A stretch of 64,000 bases of DNA, taken from positions 62,001 through 126,000 of the forward strand of contig NZ_JAVBXX010000013.1 in NCBI RefSeq assembly GCF_030824335.1. Reading direction: 5' to 3'. Shown here piece after piece: positions 62,535 through 64,000 of the stretch. Position 1 is the first letter of the stretch. Each line of letters starts with the position of its first letter. The notes under the pieces were generated by a model. The model was not told the DNA's origin, ran no database searches, and saw nothing but the letters and a program-made list of their open reading frames with translations. The position numbers were made by a program, and so were the translations under genes. Source of the stretch: Azonexus sp. Lineage in GTDB: Bacteria; Pseudomonadota; Gammaproteobacteria; Burkholderiales; Rhodocyclaceae.

Positions 62535-64000
62535 TGCATTCCTTGAGTGGGTAAGCGTAGATATGGCATGGCGATTTCAGGCCTTCGAGCAGGAAGCTGC
62601 CTTGCGAATTGAGCCGATGGTCGCCCAGACTGGCAGCCATGCCTTCTCCCACCAGGATCGGGTGGGCGAGTTCGGCGGTCATTTCCTGCAGGCGGGCGGC
62701 GGTGGTTACCGTGTGACCGATGGCCAGGTGGGTACGGCGCCGGGCCAAACCGAAGGAGCCGACGGTGGCCATGCCGGTTTCCAGACCGATGCCCAAACCG
62801 AGCGGCGCCAGGTCTTCGGGCAGCGGTGGCGGCAACAGTGAACGGCTGGCTTGCAAAATATCGAGTGCGGCACGCAGCGCGCTTTCCGGGTCCGGGCCGT
62901 TGCCGGCTGTTCCCCAGACAGCCAGCACAGCATCGCCCTGGAAGGATTCGACCTGACCGTTGTGCTGCTCGACCACCTTGGTCACCATCGAGAAGAACGC
63001 ATGCAGCACGGCGGTAGCGGCTTCCGGCGGGTTGGTTTCGCAGTAGCCGGAGAAATTCCGGATGTCGGCAAACAGGACGGTAATGTTGGCCCGCGTGGCG
63101 TCGATGGTGTCGGAGGGGTCTTGCCGTACCAGTGCGGCAGCAACGGAGGCCGGCAGGTAGCTGGCGAGGTGGTTGTAGAGGCGGTCGCGCTCCAGACGGC
63201 TGCGCAGGTGCTCGACAAAACTGAGGATCAGCGCCAGCAAGCAAAGGAACATGCCAACTTGCACCCACTCCAGCCACAGCGCAAAGCGCACCAGCAACAG
63301 GGCTTTGAGCAACCACAGCAGCGCCAGCAGCAGGGCCGTACCAGTGACCAGCAAGAGCGGGCGCCCAGTGCAGAAACGGGAAAGTGCCAGCAGCAGCAGC
63401 GTGCCAGCCACTGCGGCCAAGGCCTGGTAAAGCAGGCCCAGGCGCGGCGTAACCGGGAGATGATTATCCAGCACGCCGTGCAGCAACTGGGCATGCACGG
63501 TCAGGCCGGCACCGCTGCCGCCGAATGGCGTGGCGATGCGGTCGTTGAGGCCAAGCGCCGTGCTGCCGACCAACACCCAGGCATTGGCCAACAAGCCTTG
63601 CGGCACCCGCCCAGCCAGCACATCGGCGGCGGACAGGCTGATGAAGCTGTCCGGTTGCAGCATCCAGGGAATGCGCACATTGCCTTGGTCATCGAGCGGC
63701 AGGCCGTCACGCGTCAGGCTGGGGCCGTAGAGCTGCCAGTCCGGTCCGAACAGGCCGCGTCCGGCTTCGAAGCGGAGTTCCGGTTTGTCGAGCGCCTGAC
63801 CAAGCGCAGCAATGAACAGCGCCGGGTATGCCTTGCCTTGATCACAAATGATGCCGGGCTGGTGACGAATGACGCCATCGACTTCGATACGCGGCGTGAT
63901 GTGCCCGGTGGGCAGACCGGACAAGCCGGCGTGATTGGCAATGTGCCCCTTGGCGACCGGCAGGACTGGCGGACAGGCGGCCCAAGGCAGGGCACCTGCC
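62524..64000 (-). CDS. CHASE2-adenylate/guanylate cyclase, 5' partial
   Basis: The reading frame stays open to the window edge, so the N-terminus is missing. The visible part shows the C-terminal half of a CHASE2 periplasmic domain (PRIEVDGVIRHQPG ... FGGSGAGLTVHAQLLHGVL), three membrane helices and a class III cyclase domain with ITVLFADIRNFSGYCE and QGDAVLAVWG. Metal aspartates are present. It should make cAMP or cGMP in response to an envelope signal. Confidence 0.88.
   Translation of the reverse strand, partial: AGALPWAACPPVLPVAKGHIANHAGLSGLPTGHITPRIEVDGVIRHQPGIICDQGKAYPALFIAALGQALDKPELRFEAGRGLFGPDWQLYGPSLTRDGLPLDDQGNVRIPWMLQPDSFISLSAADVLAGRVPQGLLANAWVLVGSTALGLNDRIATPFGGSGAGLTVHAQLLHGVLDNHLPVTPRLGLLYQALAAVAGTLLLLALSRFCTGRPLLLVTGTALLLALLWLLKALLLVRFALWLEWVQVGMFLCLLALILSFVEHLRSRLERDRLYNHLASYLPASVAAALVRQDPSDTIDATRANITVLFADIRNFSGYCETNPPEAATAVLHAFFSMVTKVVEQHNGQVESFQGDAVLAVWGTAGNGPDPESALRAALDILQASRSLLPPPLPEDLAPLGLGIGLETGMATVGSFGLARRRTHLAIGHTVTTAARLQEMTAELAHPILVGEGMAASLGDHRLNSQGSFLLEGLKSPCHIYAYPLKECSGD

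Overview
The window looks like the chromosome of a betaproteobacterium, most likely order Rhodocyclales (the Dechloromonas/Azonexus group). The inference rests on gene content and order: glnA with a DUF4124 gene and ntrBC, birA-coaX, gmk-rpoZ-spoT, a CIRCE-controlled rpoH, a complete pel operon and S-layer-like RTX proteins. Most of it is G+C-rich. No replication origin, rRNA operon, CRISPR array or intact prophage was seen.

Layout. 0.1-2.3 kb: tRNA-Arg, an NlpC/P60 lipoprotein and succinate-semialdehyde dehydrogenase (gabD). 2.3-4.0 kb: a glycine-rich membrane protein facing an SPFH-SHOCT protein. 4.1-8.1 kb: coaX, birA, ntrC and ntrB on the minus strand. 8.3-12.6 kb: an RND efflux pair on the plus strand, sitting between ntrBC and the DUF4124-glnA block. 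12.6-14.75 kb: DUF4124 and glnA, with a readable sigma-54 promoter and NtrC site. 14.7-17.6 kb: a CDF metal transporter, a rhodanese and nadA. 17.8-30.2 kb: the complete pelABCDEFG operon, followed by an EEP-family nuclease/phosphatase and clsB. 32.2-36.6 kb: gluQ and a translationally coupled periplasmic-binding-protein/CHASE-PAS histidine kinase pair. 36.7-44.3 kb: rpoH, a spherulin-4/RTX protein, tatD, dadA, spoT, rpoZ, gmk and tRNA-Thr.

44.4-58.1 kb is an accessory surface-protein region. It holds SapC, three large proteins that look like type I secretion substrates, a rhamnosyltransferase-like GT2 and two paralogous DUF6447 small proteins. Each DUF6447 gene sits directly behind a terminator hairpin downstream of a large surface protein. 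The region is interrupted by a RAYT transposase with REP repeats, relBE, a higBA pair bracketed by about 171-bp direct repeats, an IS-transposase remnant and an AT-richer orphan gene. 58.5-61.1 kb continues as a toxin-antitoxin island: mazEF, an antitoxin remnant, a nucleotidyltransferase pair, a HipB-like regulator and a HigA-like regulator. The window ends in a TPR/beta-barrel protein and a CHASE2-adenylate/guanylate cyclase that runs off the edge.

How the genes work together. Nitrogen control is nearly complete here: NtrB phosphorylates NtrC, whose site and sigma-54 promoter lie in front of glnA. Pel export is probably gated by c-di-GMP, since PelD keeps its RxxD site. The surface proteins lack Sec signals and have RTX-like or hydrophobic C-termini, so they probably use a type I exporter encoded elsewhere. 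The most unusual observations are the spherulin-4 domain that appears circularly permuted and fused to RTX repeats, near the Pel operon; the duplicated surface-protein/terminator/DUF6447 arrangement; and the very frequent GTCGACCGCA palindrome family.
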